A DNA stretch of 64,000 nucleotides from Azorinus chamasolen (GCA_963576725.1 OY755242.1:22131315-22195314), one strand, 5' to 3'; shown: positions 1-10,661, counted from the stretch's first letter. The notes: generated from the letters alone by a model not told the origin. Made by a program: numbers and translations.

Positions 1-173
1 CATCAAGTATTTTGTGTAACAGGTAAGTGGCTGCTTAAAGCAAGGTGAACGTAAAACAGAACGCTCCTATATGAGCGTTCTGTTTTACTTTCACCTTGCT
101 TTAAGCAGCCACCTGTCTTAAATACCAACTAATTAACATAATTTAGTGGTGGTTATAGAGAGGTTTTACTGTA
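1..173 (-). mobile_element. T1 hairpin MITE, cut by window edge
   Basis: Palindromic element ending in the T1 terminal repeat (reverse of CAGTAAAACCTCTCTATAAC) and a flanking TA. Its hairpin centre is near 84 (CTCCTATATGAG). The left terminal repeat lies outside the window. The arm order (CATCAAGTATTTTGTGT on the left) gives minus orientation. Confidence 0.85.
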
Positions 174-180
174 TTCCATA

Positions 181-240
181 AACAAACAGAGCAGACCCTG
201 ATCAGACGGTTCCTACTGGGTCTACACAGACGTTCAAACA
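181..240. mobile_element. P1-type hairpin fragment
   Basis: AACAAACAGAGCAGACCCTG is the left stem of the P1 hairpin, followed by a shortened right stem. The outer arms are not recognisable. Confidence 0.5.
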
Positions 241-524
241 CGCATCAATAGAGTAAAGATTAAATACACACAAAATGTAATATCAGTGTAAGTGAGTTTG
301 GAAATTAGGAATATCTACTTTAATCTATTTTAATTCTACTTCGATCAACAACATGAAATGACACATCATTAGCAATACTTCAATACAAAGCCTCTGTGTG
401 TATTTACCAATTATGTGATCAATAATTAACCATAATAAAGCTACAATTTTAAAGTGCAGTTTTAAACAATATAATCCAGTTTTATCCAATTATTCCATCA
501 AGGAAAATTTCTAATTAAACGAAT

Positions 525-640
525 TTGCCTTGACAAACAGTGCAGACCCTGATGAAAATTATCATACGGGAGCCCTCTGATCTGGGTCTACATTGTTTTC
601 AAACGTCATCTTGTTCATTCCCACCATTTAAAGGGTAAAC
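525..640 (+). mobile_element. P5-type hairpin element
   Basis: Stem ACAAACAGTGCAGACCCTGA pairs with TCTGGGTCTACATTGTTTTC. The right end CATTTAAAGGGTAA is a degraded TTAA-type end. Confidence 0.55.
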
Positions 641-693
641 TGGGGTTGTATCAAGGTAGTACCTGTTATTCGATACTTTCGTTTAAACCATTT

Positions 694-905
694 CAATGCT
701 GACCCTTGTCACGCTAGCCGCGATCTTAATCGCATTGGCAAACAGTTTAGATCCAGATGAGACGCCGAGTAACTCGGCGTCTCATCAGGATCCCAACTGT
801 TTGACACTCAGTCAGTATTTTCTGAAATATCTCAACGAATCGAATTTATATACGTTTTAACAGATCCGTTTTTTATCAAATTGTATTTTCTCCAGCATGA
901 GAATA
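694..905 (+). mobile_element. P2b hairpin MITE
   Basis: Near-perfect hairpin around GCCGAGTAACTCGGC (about 762-778), with stems CAAACAGTTTAGATCCAGAT and its inverse. The right arm (CACTCAGTCAGTATTTTCTG) is the P2b arm. The terminal TTAA is degraded. Confidence 0.7.
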
Positions 906-1028
906 ACTAAATGACTACATAAGTATACTTATATTTGACAGGTCTATCATAACAAATGATGGTTTCGATATTACTCTTATAAATCCAACCCTTATTCTGT
1001 TAAACTCGACCAGTCGAACGTTTGTATA

Positions 1029-1095
1029 CAGTTTGGATCCAGATATGACACCAGATACGTCGGCTTCTCACCATGGCCCAAGCTGTTACATATAC
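1029..1095. mobile_element. P2-type hairpin fragment
   Basis: Diverged P2 stem (CAGTTTGGATCCAGATATGA) with a poorly preserved second stem. Confidence 0.45.
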
Positions 1096-1268
1096 ACGTC
1101 CAATAGTTTCTCAATAATTTGATCGTATCGGTAGTAAATAAATAGTCAACATAATGAAATTTAAGCAAACATATGTTAATAGGATAAGTGTTTTTAACGG
1201 TAAATCATATTTTTACATGTATGTATGTTCGCTTTTTTTGTTGCAAAGTTGGCATCGACATGTAACTT

Positions 1269-1477
1269 TACAGTAGAACCTGTCCTAAGCGACCATTAAT
1301 TCATTGAACATAGGAGTCTTAAAAACAGGTGTTTGCTTAATGCATGGCAAGAGTAATGCAGATATATAGCTGCTATAGGATATGTTTGCATTACTTTTGT
1401 CCTGCATTAAGCAACCACCTGCTTATAACGACACCCATGTTTATTTATTAAGTGGTCGCATTAGAGGGGTTCTGCTA
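1269..1477 (+). mobile_element. T3/T2 chimeric-ended hairpin MITE
   Basis: The left end reads TACAGTAGAACCTGTCCTAAG (T3 type). The right end, read inward, is CAGAACCCCTCTAATGCGAC (T2 type). The stem is the common T stem with TGCTTAATGCA. The two ends therefore differ in subfamily beyond the first ten bases. Confidence 0.7.
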
Positions 1478-1802
1478 TGTCTTGCCTACCGCCCAGTTTG
1501 TATACGAAATGGATGGACCGAACGTCTCAGCCGACAGAAATAAAATCTATAATTGCGTGGTAGTATACCAAGATAAGTTTCAGGTTTACTTTACGTCGTT
1601 TTATTTTGGCCATTCAAACCCCTCTCATTCTGCCCAAACTAAGATCTGGTGTACTTATTGACTGACTGATTCGTTCAAACTATTGAGAATCTACCGACCG
1701 AGTACCAAACAGTAATGATCCTGATCAAACGCCCGTCTCATCAGGATTCAAGATACATGTATTTGCAAATGCCATCCAGATCGCGCTAAGTTAAATGATT
1801 GC

Positions 1803-1889
1803 CAAGTTGTTTGAATCCTATTCAGAATCAAGTTGTTTTGATCCTACTCGGAATCAAGTTGTTGAATCCTACTCAGAATCAAGTTGTTC
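1803..1889 (+). repeat. short tandem repeat, unit about 27 bp
   Basis: Three degenerate copies of GAATCAAGTTGTTTGATCCTACTC follow one another. The unit resembles one arm of the P2 stem. Confidence 0.55.
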
Positions 1890-2085
1890 AGTGTCTTATA
1901 AGGATTCAAAATGTTTGCAAACGATCATTGATTCGGCGATTGGCAGTCAGAAGAGTAAACATTAAACCTTTAGCATGGCATTTGCGAATTTCGGATAACC
2001 CTGCATTTAACTTTGAACAAAATGAGACTCTAAATATCTCAACGTCTCATCAGGATCTAAACTATTAGATACTCTAATAGCTGTT

Positions 2086-2240
2086 GTACTATAACTGAAG
2101 GATACAGTAGACCCGCTCCACAATGACCATTAAATGAATTGACATGGCGTTTTTTTATAAGCAGCCTAATGCTTGATACAAAATTAAAGTAATGTAAAAG
2201 GTTCCTACTGGAGAGTTTTCGCATAACGTTCGTCCTACAT
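2086..2240 (+). mobile_element. T-type MITE, truncated
   Basis: Left end TACAGTAGACCCGCTCC and a decayed T stem are present. The right half is missing from the point where a TTAA-type element begins (TTAACCGTTTCC). Confidence 0.5.
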
Positions 2241-2660
2241 TAACCGTTTCCATGGTTTCAAGCGCTTTGCAAAAACAGTAGACCCAAATCAGGGTCTGCT
2301 CTGTTTGATTAGTAAATTATTATAGATCTGAATCTTTAGTTTCTACAAGTACCAAGCATCGTGTGTACATATGTCATTCTAATATTTCAGCCAATATTCA
2401 CGGTGTCATTATTTCTTTTTCCTTATACAAACGCATTTGCACACATTTCCAAACAGAGTAAACCGAGATCAGACGGCTCCTATAGGAGCCGTCTGATCAG
2501 GGTCTGCTCTGTTTGGTAATGTAATTTGATAGATATGTTTCTTTAGTTTCTAAAATGTCTACAATGTTCCACCTTCCATATTTCATAACTATTTTGTCTA
2601 TGAATCTTTAGTAGGTATTGAAATTTGGAATAAAGATAGAACAGGAAAAGGATGAAACAC
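2236..2660 (+). mobile_element. P1 elements, overlapping copies
   Basis: A perfect P1 hairpin at about 2453-2515 (AGACGGCTCCTATAGGAGCCGTCT core) is followed by the P1 right arm ending GAACAGGAAAAGGATGAA. An older P1 half lies at 2270-2330. Confidence 0.65.
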
Positions 2661-3166
2661 CTCTGGTTTAACCTTACAGAATTAGGTCTGTTTTAAGCGA
2701 GCGGTATAGTAGGAGCTTACCGCACGTTAAATTCGTGTATAAGGCATTTCCTGTCGATCAAAGTTTGGTTAGCAAATTCAAGGTTAAACTACTGAATTTC
2801 AAGTGGTATGACTTCTACAAACATTGGTAAAATCCATGTCACTTCGTGTCCTCTTAACCCTTATGTGACTATTCGTTACCTGAATTGCCTTGGGAAACAA
2901 GTTGAATTCAAGCAAGACACCAATTGACGTCTGATTAGGATCCAAGCTGTTTGACACTCGGTCAATAGTTTCTGAAAGGTTTGATGGTCAAAATTGCCCC
3001 CACCCACCCCATCTCTAAATTTGAGCAACACTTATATTTACCATTGGTGTGTCGCTTTATCCCGATGACCATTAAAGTGCTTTCAGTCCTAGAGAATCAA
3101 CCATTTGACAATGATGGCCATTTCAAATTGTCCACATTAATACCCCCTCTATAGCGACCAGAATGA

Positions 3167-3471
3167 ACAAAGCCATCATAATTCTCGGGGTTTAAGACAG
3201 GTGGAAACTTCATGCCGGACGAATAGAAAGCTCCTACAGAAAGGTCCTACAGGAACTTTCTGCATTAAATTATTGTATACATGTATATATGTTTTGATGG
3301 CCTCATGGTAGATTGACCTGATAAAATAAGTTATCTCGTTGAATAAAGTCGTGATTATTATTATTATTATTATTATTTCCTTCGTTCTGCGTTAAGCAAC
3401 CACCTGCCTGGTTTTATATGCCTCTGTTTATATTCATCTATAGTGATCGGTATAGTAACGTTTTACTGTAT
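3167..3471 (+). mobile_element. T2-like MITE with internal expansion
   Basis: Left arm CTATAGCGACCAGAATGAAC, hairpin near 3230-3262, then unrelated sequence with an ATT microsatellite. The T right arm (GTTAAGCAACCACCTGCC) resumes and ends in AACGTTTTACTGTA. Confidence 0.5.
3354..3377 (+). repeat. (ATT)n microsatellite
   Basis: Uninterrupted ATT trinucleotides, about eight units. Confidence 0.95.
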
Positions 3472-3776
3472 TTCTTAGTCTACCATTGTAATGCAGGCAA
3501 TTACAGGAATATAATACATGACTATAAATCATCTGTGATATATCGTATTCATTCAACTGTCACGTTTTTAACTAGTCTTGAAATTTTGACGTTTGGTTTC
3601 ATTCACGTCCGTGTGATAGCGCAAACGACTGACGCACGGCAAAAACTAAGACGATTTTCAAATTATCAGAGGAGAGACATTTTTTGGTGTCGTCCATTTA
3701 CCAGCATTGTCATACAACATACAGTCGAAACCCCGGAAAGCGACTACCGATTAAATAAAAAACAATACAGAACTAA

Positions 3777-4250
3777 TTAACCCTTTACTTGAAAGACACG
3801 CCCTTTGACGGCTTTGCAAGCTGAGTAAACCAATATAAGACAGTTCCTGCAGGAGCCGTCTGACTAGGAGTCTGCTCTGTTTTATAATTAAATAATAAGA
3901 ATTGTGATTCTACATATTCTGCCATGGTTCATATACCATTACAAACATCCGGCTAATACATATTCATGACGTCATTTTTCTACAGGAGTGTAATGTTCAG
4001 AAGTATGTTTAACCTTTTCGCTCGTATAAAAGCATCTCTACGCATTTGCAAACAAAGAAGACCCGGTTTGCTTACGAAATAATATACCTGTAGATATGAC
4101 TTTACAGTTTCTATCACGGACCAAAGTGTCCTGTGTTCATATGACAAGGCGTTTTGTCTAGGTTTAAACTGTAAAAGAACTTCACGATACTCCACGTCTG
4201 ATATCAAGCCTGTTGAATATTCATGAAAGAAATAATAAATTAATTATGAA
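3777..4250 (+). mobile_element. two adjacent P1b elements, decayed
   Basis: The first begins TTAACCCTTTACTTGAAAGA and carries the hairpin AGCTCCTGCAGGAGC-like core at about 3845-3865. The second starts TTAACCTTTTCGCTCGTATA at 4009 and ends near AATATTCATGAAAGAAATAA. They abut at a TTAA. Confidence 0.5.
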
Positions 4251-4309
4251 TTTATGTAATATCACATGAAATCGCGATGTTTTTGTAATGACAGAAACTG
4301 TAAATCATA

Positions 4310-4622
4310 TCTAGACCACTTGATAAGGAAACCGAGTAGACTCTGATCAGATGGTTACTACAGGTATACTCTGTTTGCACATAAAGTAAAACCTCTCTAT
4401 AACGGCCACTATTTACATCAAGTATTTTGTGTTAAAGGCAGGTGGCTGCTTAAAGCAAAGTGAAAGGAAAACAGAACGCTCCTATAGGAGCGTTCTGTTT
4501 TACTTTCAACTTACTTTAAGCAGCCACCTGTCCTAAATACCAACTAATTAACACACTTTAGTGACCGTTATAGAGAGGTTTTACTGTACATCAAAACATT
4601 TTTATATCAGGTAAAGGGTTAA
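4310..4622 (+). mobile_element. P1b element interrupted by T1
   Basis: P1b stem (ACCGAGTAGACTCTGATCAG ... ACTCTGTTTGCACATAAAG) lies left of a complete T1. The P1b right end TATCAGGTAAAGGGTTAA follows it. Read together, T1 has jumped into a P1b copy. Confidence 0.55.
4383..4588 (-). mobile_element. T1 hairpin MITE
   Basis: Both T1 ends are present (AGTAAAACCTCTCTATAACG and its inverse), with a perfect core ACGCTCCTATAGGAGCGT. Arm order is minus. Confidence 0.9.
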
Positions 4623-5150
4623 GGGATAGTCTACTATTTACTTTTAAATTATATGATTTCAATGAAAGACTTATATTAAAGTCGTTGACAAACCCTTTTG
4701 AAAACCGAAATGCCATTTAATTAAATCGATTTGATCAAGCAATTATCGAACATACTGCCAATAACTCCACCGTTAATATCGTAATTAATGTGTTTGTGAT
4801 TGACAATATAGCTTTTGATAGTGAATGAGTTTGTCATTCGGGCTATTAGGTAAGAAATTTAAAAACGAATTCATATTGGAACGATGCATTTACGATAAAA
4901 ATGTCGTTTAATTATTTAAATGAAAGAATGGGATAAAGTAGAAACGGCAAACAACGTTGAATCAGAACAATATGCTCAGATATCTCAGATCAGAATCTAC
5001 ACTGTTCGCTACCGTTGGAAAGTTCATCCTTTAAATTTCGGCGTAACAGAATAAATTAACGTTACCCCTGATCTGCTTATCTTACTGACGTCTCACTTGG
5101 CAACATGAATAGTCATGCAAAAGAGCAACAGATAAAGATGTGTACTCAAA

Positions 5151-5358
5151 TACAGTAAAACCTCTCTATAACGGCCACTAAATTACATCAAATATTTTGT
5201 GTTAATGGCAGGTGGATGCTTAAAGCAAGGTGAAAGTAAAACAGAACGCTCCTTTAGGAGCGTTCTGTTTTACTTTCACTTTGCTTTAAGCAACCACCTG
5301 CCCAAAATACCAACTAATTAACACAATTTAGTGGTCGTTATAGAGAAGTTTTACTGTA
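5151..5358 (-). mobile_element. T1 hairpin MITE
   Basis: TA-flanked, 208 bp. Ends TACAGTAAAACCTCTCTATA and inverse, core GCTCCTTTAGGAGC. Minus orientation. Confidence 0.9.
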
Positions 5359-5371
5359 CTAGAATAATCAT

Positions 5372-5465
5372 CTCTCCACGAAACCCTGTGTTTCGACCAG
5401 TCTTTAGAATCATCTCTTGGAGAGACGATTCTAAAAAGTGGTCACAATATAGGGTTTCGTGGAGA
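5372..5465. repeat. F2 palindrome
   Basis: Imperfect 94-bp inverted repeat: TCTCCACGAAACCCT at the left pairs with AGGGTTTCGTGGAGA at the right, and TTAGAATC-TCTC-GAGA-GATTCTAA sits at the centre. It immediately follows the T1 copy. A half copy lies at 41310-41365. Confidence 0.75.
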
Positions 5466-5619
5466 AATAAAGTACATATTCTTAAAAATGTTTTAACTGA
5501 TATTTATTTAGATTATTTATCTTATTTAGCATCTGATGCAAGACATAATGACACCGGGTATATAAATATAAATGATTATTTGACAAAAGGTAGAAACTGT
5601 AGAATCAGACATAATATTC

Positions 5620-5712
5620 CATAAGAAAAAGAGCAGACCCTGCAAAGGTGAAAACACGTGTTTGTGTAGTAAAGACTGAAAATGGACATACTCTGTTTGC
5701 AAAAGCATTAAA
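5620..5712 (+). mobile_element. P1b hairpin fragment
   Basis: Stems AAAGAGCAGACCCTGCAAAG and ACATACTCTGTTTGCAAAAG flank a replaced loop. It directly precedes a T4 element. Confidence 0.5.
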
Positions 5713-5719
5713 ATTTGTA

Positions 5720-5920
5720 TACAGTGAAACCTCTCTAAACCGGACGTTAAATGTAGTATGAATATCGGTCTTGGAGACAGGTGGCAGCTTAATGCAGGTT
5801 GAAAGTCATGCAGAAAGCTCCTCTTTCTGCATGACTTTCACCCTGCATTAAGCAGTCACCTGCTTAAAAGCATCTTTATTCTTCTCTACTAGAATTCCGG
5901 TTTAGAGAGGTTTTACTGTA
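5720..5920 (+). mobile_element. T4 hairpin MITE
   Basis: TA-flanked. Ends TACAGTGAAACCTCTCTAAA and inverse AGAGAGGTTTTACTGTA, stem AGGTGGCAGCTTAATGCAGG with centre GCTCCTC deleted to an asymmetric loop. Confidence 0.85.
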
Positions 5921-6114
5921 TATATGGTGTAAAGGTCTAAGACCTAAGAAGTTTGAAGCATGAACCAAGCTGATGTATGAAACCCCGCAACAGTGTAAAC
6001 TGACGTCATTTTACAGGAGGATAAGGTAAAGTCAATTTAAGAAACTAAGCATCAACTGGCATTAACTCTTATGCAGCTGAAAAACAGAGATGTCATTTTT
6101 ATTCAATGGAAAGT

Positions 6115-6178
6115 GTTTGGATCCAGATTAGATGCCGATTTAATCGATGTCTCATCTGAATCCAATCTGTTTGCCAAC
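6115..6178. mobile_element. P2 hairpin fragment
   Basis: Stems GTTTGGATCCAGATTAGATG and CATCTGAATCCAATCTGTTT pair around GCCGATTTAATCG. Confidence 0.6.
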
Positions 6179-6344
6179 GTGTGCTTAGCAAGATAAACAT
6201 TAAGCCCCCCTCCCCCCAACTGTGAAAATGTCGCCATCTTCAATTCACGTCATTATCTTTTATTATAATTTGAAGATAATGCTTATAAACAGGTTGTATT
6301 GCGGATGAACTTTTAGTCTGTAACGGGCAAAGTCGTGTTAAATT

Positions 6345-6412
6345 TACAAAACAGTCTGGATTCAGATAAGACCCCGGGTAACTAGGCGTCTTATCACGAT
6401 TCAAACTGTGTA
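6345..6412. mobile_element. P2 hairpin fragment
   Basis: Stems ACAGTCTGGATTCAGATAAG and CTTATCACGATTCAAACTGT pair around CCCGGGTAACTAGGC. Confidence 0.55.
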
Positions 6413-6486
6413 ACCCATATCGTGTTAAAACACCGAAATGGAAGGAGTCTCTGTATATAGAAGACGATGATTTTTGACAGGCAGGT

Positions 6487-6712
6487 TTAACCCATTACCT
6501 CACAGGCTATTTTTAGATACAACCTCTTTGGTATCAACCGAAAAGGAGCATTAACTAGAGAAAAGGAAAATTTTAGAATTGTGTAGTTTGAAACCACTGT
6601 GATAAATAGAGCATTTGCTCTTATATGAGCAAATGCTTTATTTATCACAATGTTTTCACAAAGTGACTTTTACAGAGTCGTCAAAAGTCGTTAATATGAG
6701 GGAATGGGTTAA
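6487..6712 (-). mobile_element. P3 hairpin MITE
   Basis: 226 bp between TTAA sites. Ends CCCATTACCTC and GAGGGAATGGG. Hairpin TGATAAATAGAGCATTTGCT with core CTCTTATATGAG. Complete and little decayed. Confidence 0.9.
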
Positions 6713-6914
6713 AGGTTATTTAATCTCCTACATTTATGACGTCGGTCCTTTAATTGTTTCGTTGTCAATAGCGACTCTTTGACGTTCTATCCACACGTTT
6801 TTGATCTAGATGAGGAATGCAACGAAAGACGTAACTTAGGGGCATGCAGCGGTACAAAATGATACTGAAATGCATGTTGCCATTTCTTGTGTCTCCTTGT
6901 TATTAGTTTTTAGA

Positions 6915-7015
6915 GTTTGGGTCAGAGTTCGTTCTGCATTATCTAATTAGCTAGATTTTAAGTTGAACTTAAACTCTGACCAATCAGATACATGCTTAAG
7001 AACAGACTGCGACTC
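6915..7015. repeat. F1-related palindrome
   Basis: TTTGGGTCAGAGTTCGTTCT and its rough inverse AGAACAGACTGCGACTC flank ATTTTAAGTTGAACTTAAACT. It resembles F1 at 44374 and 50952. Confidence 0.45.
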
Positions 7016-7291
7016 ATGTAAATTGTTTTATAACTACGACTTCTATGAATCTTATAACGAACTGTGTGCTGTTCACGTTCTATGATGAAATGCATCCGAA
7101 TGTGACCACTTTACACAGTGTAGGTATAACAATTGATTATTGGAAGCTAGGGTCTTCTTGTATCGCCTATTCTTACAATAGCTATAAAGTACACGCGAAA
7201 ATACATCAGTCATGAATGACTTTACGAGCAACTCGTGTTTGCTCGTAAATGTTGTATGCCTTAAACACCTTAAATATCTGAAAGGGAAACT

Positions 7292-7366
7292 TTGGGCAAA
7301 TGATGCAGACCCAGATCAAAGTGATCCTGACGGAACAGTTTGGTCAGGGACTACACTATTTGCTAA
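7292..7366. mobile_element. P5-type hairpin fragment
   Basis: Stems CAAATGATGCAGACCCAGAT and TCAGGGACTACACTATTTGC are visible. The centre has decayed. Confidence 0.5.
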
Positions 7367-7621
7367 TGTGTCTGTTTAATGTAAAGTTATCAAAATGACA
7401 CCAACTTAACTTTTTTACTTTTACAAACCCATGGATAGGCGAGAGTGGGTGTCCAGATACTTAGGGTAATTAGAATAAATCAAAGAGCTCCCTCAGCCCT
7501 AAACCCTACATACTCCATACATAATTCATTTCACCAAGCGATACATTGTCTGGAACACCACTCCTCGTTGTTTATTTCTGTTAATTAACTGATACCTTTG
7601 TCTTTGTACATAGCTACACGG

Positions 7622-8034
7622 ACAGTAGAACCTGTCTTAATCCATTCCCCCATAGACTATTTTTAGATCGAATCGCTTTGAATAAATCTACCAAAAAGGA
7701 GCATTAACTAGAGAAAAGGAAAAAAATAGAATTGTGTAGTTTGAAACCATTGTGATAAATAGAGCATTTGCTCCTATAGGAGCAAATGCTGTATTTATCA
7801 CAATGGTTTCACAAAATAACTTTTACAGAGTCGTCAAAAATCGCCAATATCAGGGAATGGGTTAAGCGATCATTCATTTATTTAACATAAAAGTCTAATA
7901 AAAGGCAGGTGGTCGCTGGATGCTGATCGAAAGTAATACAAAAATCCCCAATAGGAGATTTCTGTATTACATTCGCCCTGCATTGAGCTACCATATGAGT
8001 TAAAATGGTGGATTAAGACAGGTTCTATTGTGTA
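7622..8034 (+). mobile_element. T3 MITE interrupted by P3
   Basis: Left end ACAGTAGAACCTGTCTTAA and right end TTAAGACAGGTTCTATTGTG are the T3 terminal repeats. A whole P3 (7637-7865) sits in the TTAA of the left terminal repeat. The rest of T3 (GCGATCATTCATTTA onward) resumes after it. Confidence 0.85.
7637..7865 (-). mobile_element. P3 hairpin MITE nested in T3
   Basis: Ends TCCATTCCCC and GGGAATGGG between duplicated TTAA, with core TTTGCTCCTATAGGAGCAAA. Removing it leaves a single TTAA and restores the T3 end. Confidence 0.9.
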
Positions 8035-8114
8035 TTGATCTAGTTGAACTTGTTTAATTAACGCATCTTATCTAGACCTCTAGATAATGAAACATAGAAC
8101 TGTTATTATTGATT

Positions 8115-8313
8115 CAGTAAAACCTTTCCAAAGCAAACACATAAAAAGGCACAAGTCTGTGTCTTAAAGCCAGTAGTTTAATGCAGGTTGAAAGTTATGG
8201 TGAAAATTCCTATAGTAGCTCTCTGCTTTACAATGTACTTCCATCCTTCATCTTCTTTTAAAGACGTCATTTTCTATTCTTTAAGCGGTCGCTTTAAAGA
8301 AGCTGTACTGTAG
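8115..8313 (+). mobile_element. T-type MITE, diverged
   Basis: Ends CAGTAAAACCTTTCCAAAGC and GCTTTAAAGAAGCTGTACTG, with a decayed stem AATGCAGGTTGAAAGTTATG. Confidence 0.65.
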
Positions 8314-8422
8314 TTTGTTCCTTTGTTCATACATATTTTCGCAGAATATGAAAACGATTTTTGAAAAATTCAAACCATTTATATATGTACTAGATCTACA
8401 TGTAATGTATTTGCAGTATTGA

Positions 8423-8482
8423 GTGCGAGACCTAGATCAGACAGCTCATTGTAATAGATATCTGACCAGGGTCTGCTCTGTT
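8423..8482. mobile_element. P1 hairpin fragment
   Basis: GACCTAGATCAGACAGCTC and TGACCAGGGTCTGCTCTGTT are P1 stems with a damaged centre. Confidence 0.5.
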
Positions 8483-8695
8483 TGTTTACGAGTTACAGAT
8501 TTTATACACCGATTAGACTTCTAGTGAGTGGTGGCTATAGAGACTGGTTTCTGTATTTTTCATATGTGTCCCTACATTTAGGCTACATTTGAGACTCAGA
8601 CACAAAACCTGCATTTAAATATTGTTATAAGCTGTAGAGTACAAATGAAGTCACTTGTTCACAAATATGCATGTAGAGCATTTTACACAAACATA

Positions 8696-8891
8696 TTAAC
8701 CCTTCTATCAATGTGCGTGACTCGGCTGACATTTGCAAACAGCTTGGATCCAGATCAGACGTCGAGTCACTCGGAGTCTCATCAGGATCCAAACCGGTTG
8801 TTACTCAGTCATTAGTTCCCCAAAGCTGATCGAGATGGAAGTAGCCAAATTTGTACCAGATCCATTTTTTTCACAGAGGGGTAAATGTTAA
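8696..8891 (+). mobile_element. P2b hairpin MITE
   Basis: TTAA at both ends. Hairpin CAAACAGCTTGGATCCAGAT around GTCGAGTCACTCGGAG, then the P2b arm with ATTAGTTCCCCAAAGCTGAT. Confidence 0.8.
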
Positions 8892-8923
8892 ATATGGCAT
8901 TTTTCCAGCAGTATTTACCCTTT

Positions 8924-9142
8924 CGGTGCCAAATTTCTAATTATCGTCCGCCAGCTAGGAGAAAAAGGAAATGAGATAAATAAATGCAAATTTCAAAGGA
9001 ATGAAGCGCAGATATAGAATTAGAATTTGAGACAAAAAGTGAAGTTCCTGATCAGACGCCGTCTTGAAAAGGCGGTGTCTGATCTGAGACTGCACTATTT
9101 GTCGTGGTGCATTTTTGCGACATTGGCGGTTGAAACGGTTAA
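8924..9142 (+). mobile_element. P6 hairpin MITE
   Basis: Ends CCCTTTCGGTGCCAAATTTC and GGCGGTTGAAACGG-TTAA. Internal stem AGACGCCGTCTTG / AAGGCGGTGTCT. It matches 32422-32635 almost throughout, which defines a separate TTAA family. Confidence 0.75.
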
Positions 9143-9460
9143 AATGTGCAGCTTTTTCATTCTCAAAATTTGACTCGTTATTTTAGTGAATATAGATCCC
9201 GAAGATTTACATTCTAAGGATGTTAGATGTTTATAACTAAAAATGCGTAATTACGTGGTTATTTTTGTTTTCTTCAGTATAGTGGTGAGGCAGAAGGAAT
9301 AGTTTTCTAGTCATAAACCATGACGTCATCATTCCAAGCTCTGAGTAAAATCAAGTTTGACCAGCTGTACCTTAAAGAAGGTAGGTCGTTTTTAACATTC
9401 ATGTACTTGTATTAATTGTTTAAATATTAATATAACTGTCCTACTGCGTATTCTAAAACC

Positions 9461-9890
9461 CCAGTCATATTTGCTCTATGGCTGCCGGACGGCGGCCGTA
9501 GATCCAGATTTCATCGGCGGCCGTAGACAATCTGCTGGGCCGTACCGTCACATCTCTATATTTCACAGGCCGTAGGGGGTCGCCGAACAATTTTGGCTAG
9601 TTATAATTTCTATAGCAGCCGTAGTCAGTCCGTTGCAACCAAGGTGTGTAACGGTATGAAATTACTGACCGCACGGACGTCGTGGAAATAAAAAAAAAAC
9701 AATACGGCGGCCGCTTGGATGCCGTACTGCGACTGTTGGTCATCACTTCAGAGGCAGTACCACAGCTTTTGGAATTCAAAATACGCCACACGACCACTGC
9801 AGTATATGGCCACGTGAATTGTGCGGCGGTCGTAAAATGCTATTAGCCGTAGATACGGCCGCCGTGATAAATGTGACTGAGGCATAATGC
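9461..9890. repeat. GC-rich inverted-repeat island
   Basis: This block is GC-rich in an otherwise AT-rich window. GGCGGCCGTAG recurs, and the ends are inverse to one another (CAGTCATATTTGCTC at the left; inverse of the right end is CAGTCACATTTATCACGGCG). It may be an older transposon of another family or a degraded CpG-rich element. No coding capacity was recognised. Confidence 0.5.
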
Positions 9891-10463
9891 CAAATTCACG
9901 AGCGACTTCAAATCCACGTTAAAATTATTTCGCTGCCAATCTGAGATCATCTTTATTTCTGTTTGATGCTTGATCCGCCGTCTCACCTTGATCCGAGCTG
10001 TTTGCGAACTGTCCTGCGTTCAGTTTACAATTACCGCTACAGTTTGTTGTTGTTGTTTTGTTGTTGTTTTTGCAACAGTTCGCAAATTTGAAGATCGACA
10101 TTCTTTGACAATAAAGGTATTCGTAGGGCTTCGGTCTTACAATTTGCGACCTGTTGTATAAAACTGTAACTGTTTCTGTTAACTTAACGTATCATGGACA
10201 CCGTTGTCGATGACTCTCTGTAAATCTAGTCATATTGAGAATAGAGTGAACTATCATGAGTTAGTATAGCTTTCACCATTATGGCATCTCGTATTTGGAG
10301 GAATGCCGTATGCGACAAAATCTACAACAAAGATGGTGTGACCGTAAATTAAAATTAAAATGACCCTTGCTCATATGATAACATCTCGCCTTCAGTCGAA
10401 ATTCCTCGGCTGTATTCTATCGAAATGTACATATTCTAGCGTAGCGCGGAAAGAGCAGGGTTG

Positions 10464-10661
10464 CTACGACTGTTCTCGCCTCACAACGATCGGAACACAT
10501 GGCGATCTACAAAACTCACGTCGGATACCACCATTTTGATGCACTACTTTCAACGTAACAGAATCTGAATTTGTGATATTAATACAATTTTGAGAAACTA
10601 GTGAGTCATATTGCAACATAAGAACCAACATTACAAATAGTATCATCTTCGTTGTTGTCAT
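10464..10661 (-). CDS. putative small secreted peptide or first exon
   Basis: A 65-codon ORF in a repeat-poor stretch. Residues 1-24 look like a signal peptide: short polar start with Lys5, hydrophobic core MILFVMLVLMLQY (residues 6-18), then a likely cleavage region DSLVSQ. The mature part has three cysteines (about residues 26, 51 and 55) and one N-glycosylation motif (NIT). The start context is weak (T at -3) and no poly(A) signal or splice partner was confirmed. I do not recognise a family. It could be a complete short secreted peptide, the first exon of a longer secreted protein, or chance. The signal-peptide pattern and absence of a MITE overlap are the only reasons to keep it. Confidence 0.35.
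   Translation of the reverse strand: MTTTKMILFVMLVLMLQYDSLVSQNCINITNSDSVTLKVVHQNGGIRREFCRSPCVPIVVRREQS

Noticed and set aside
3418..3780. 120-codon plus-strand frame
   Set aside because: It begins inside the right arm of a T-type MITE. No conserved motif or splice context.
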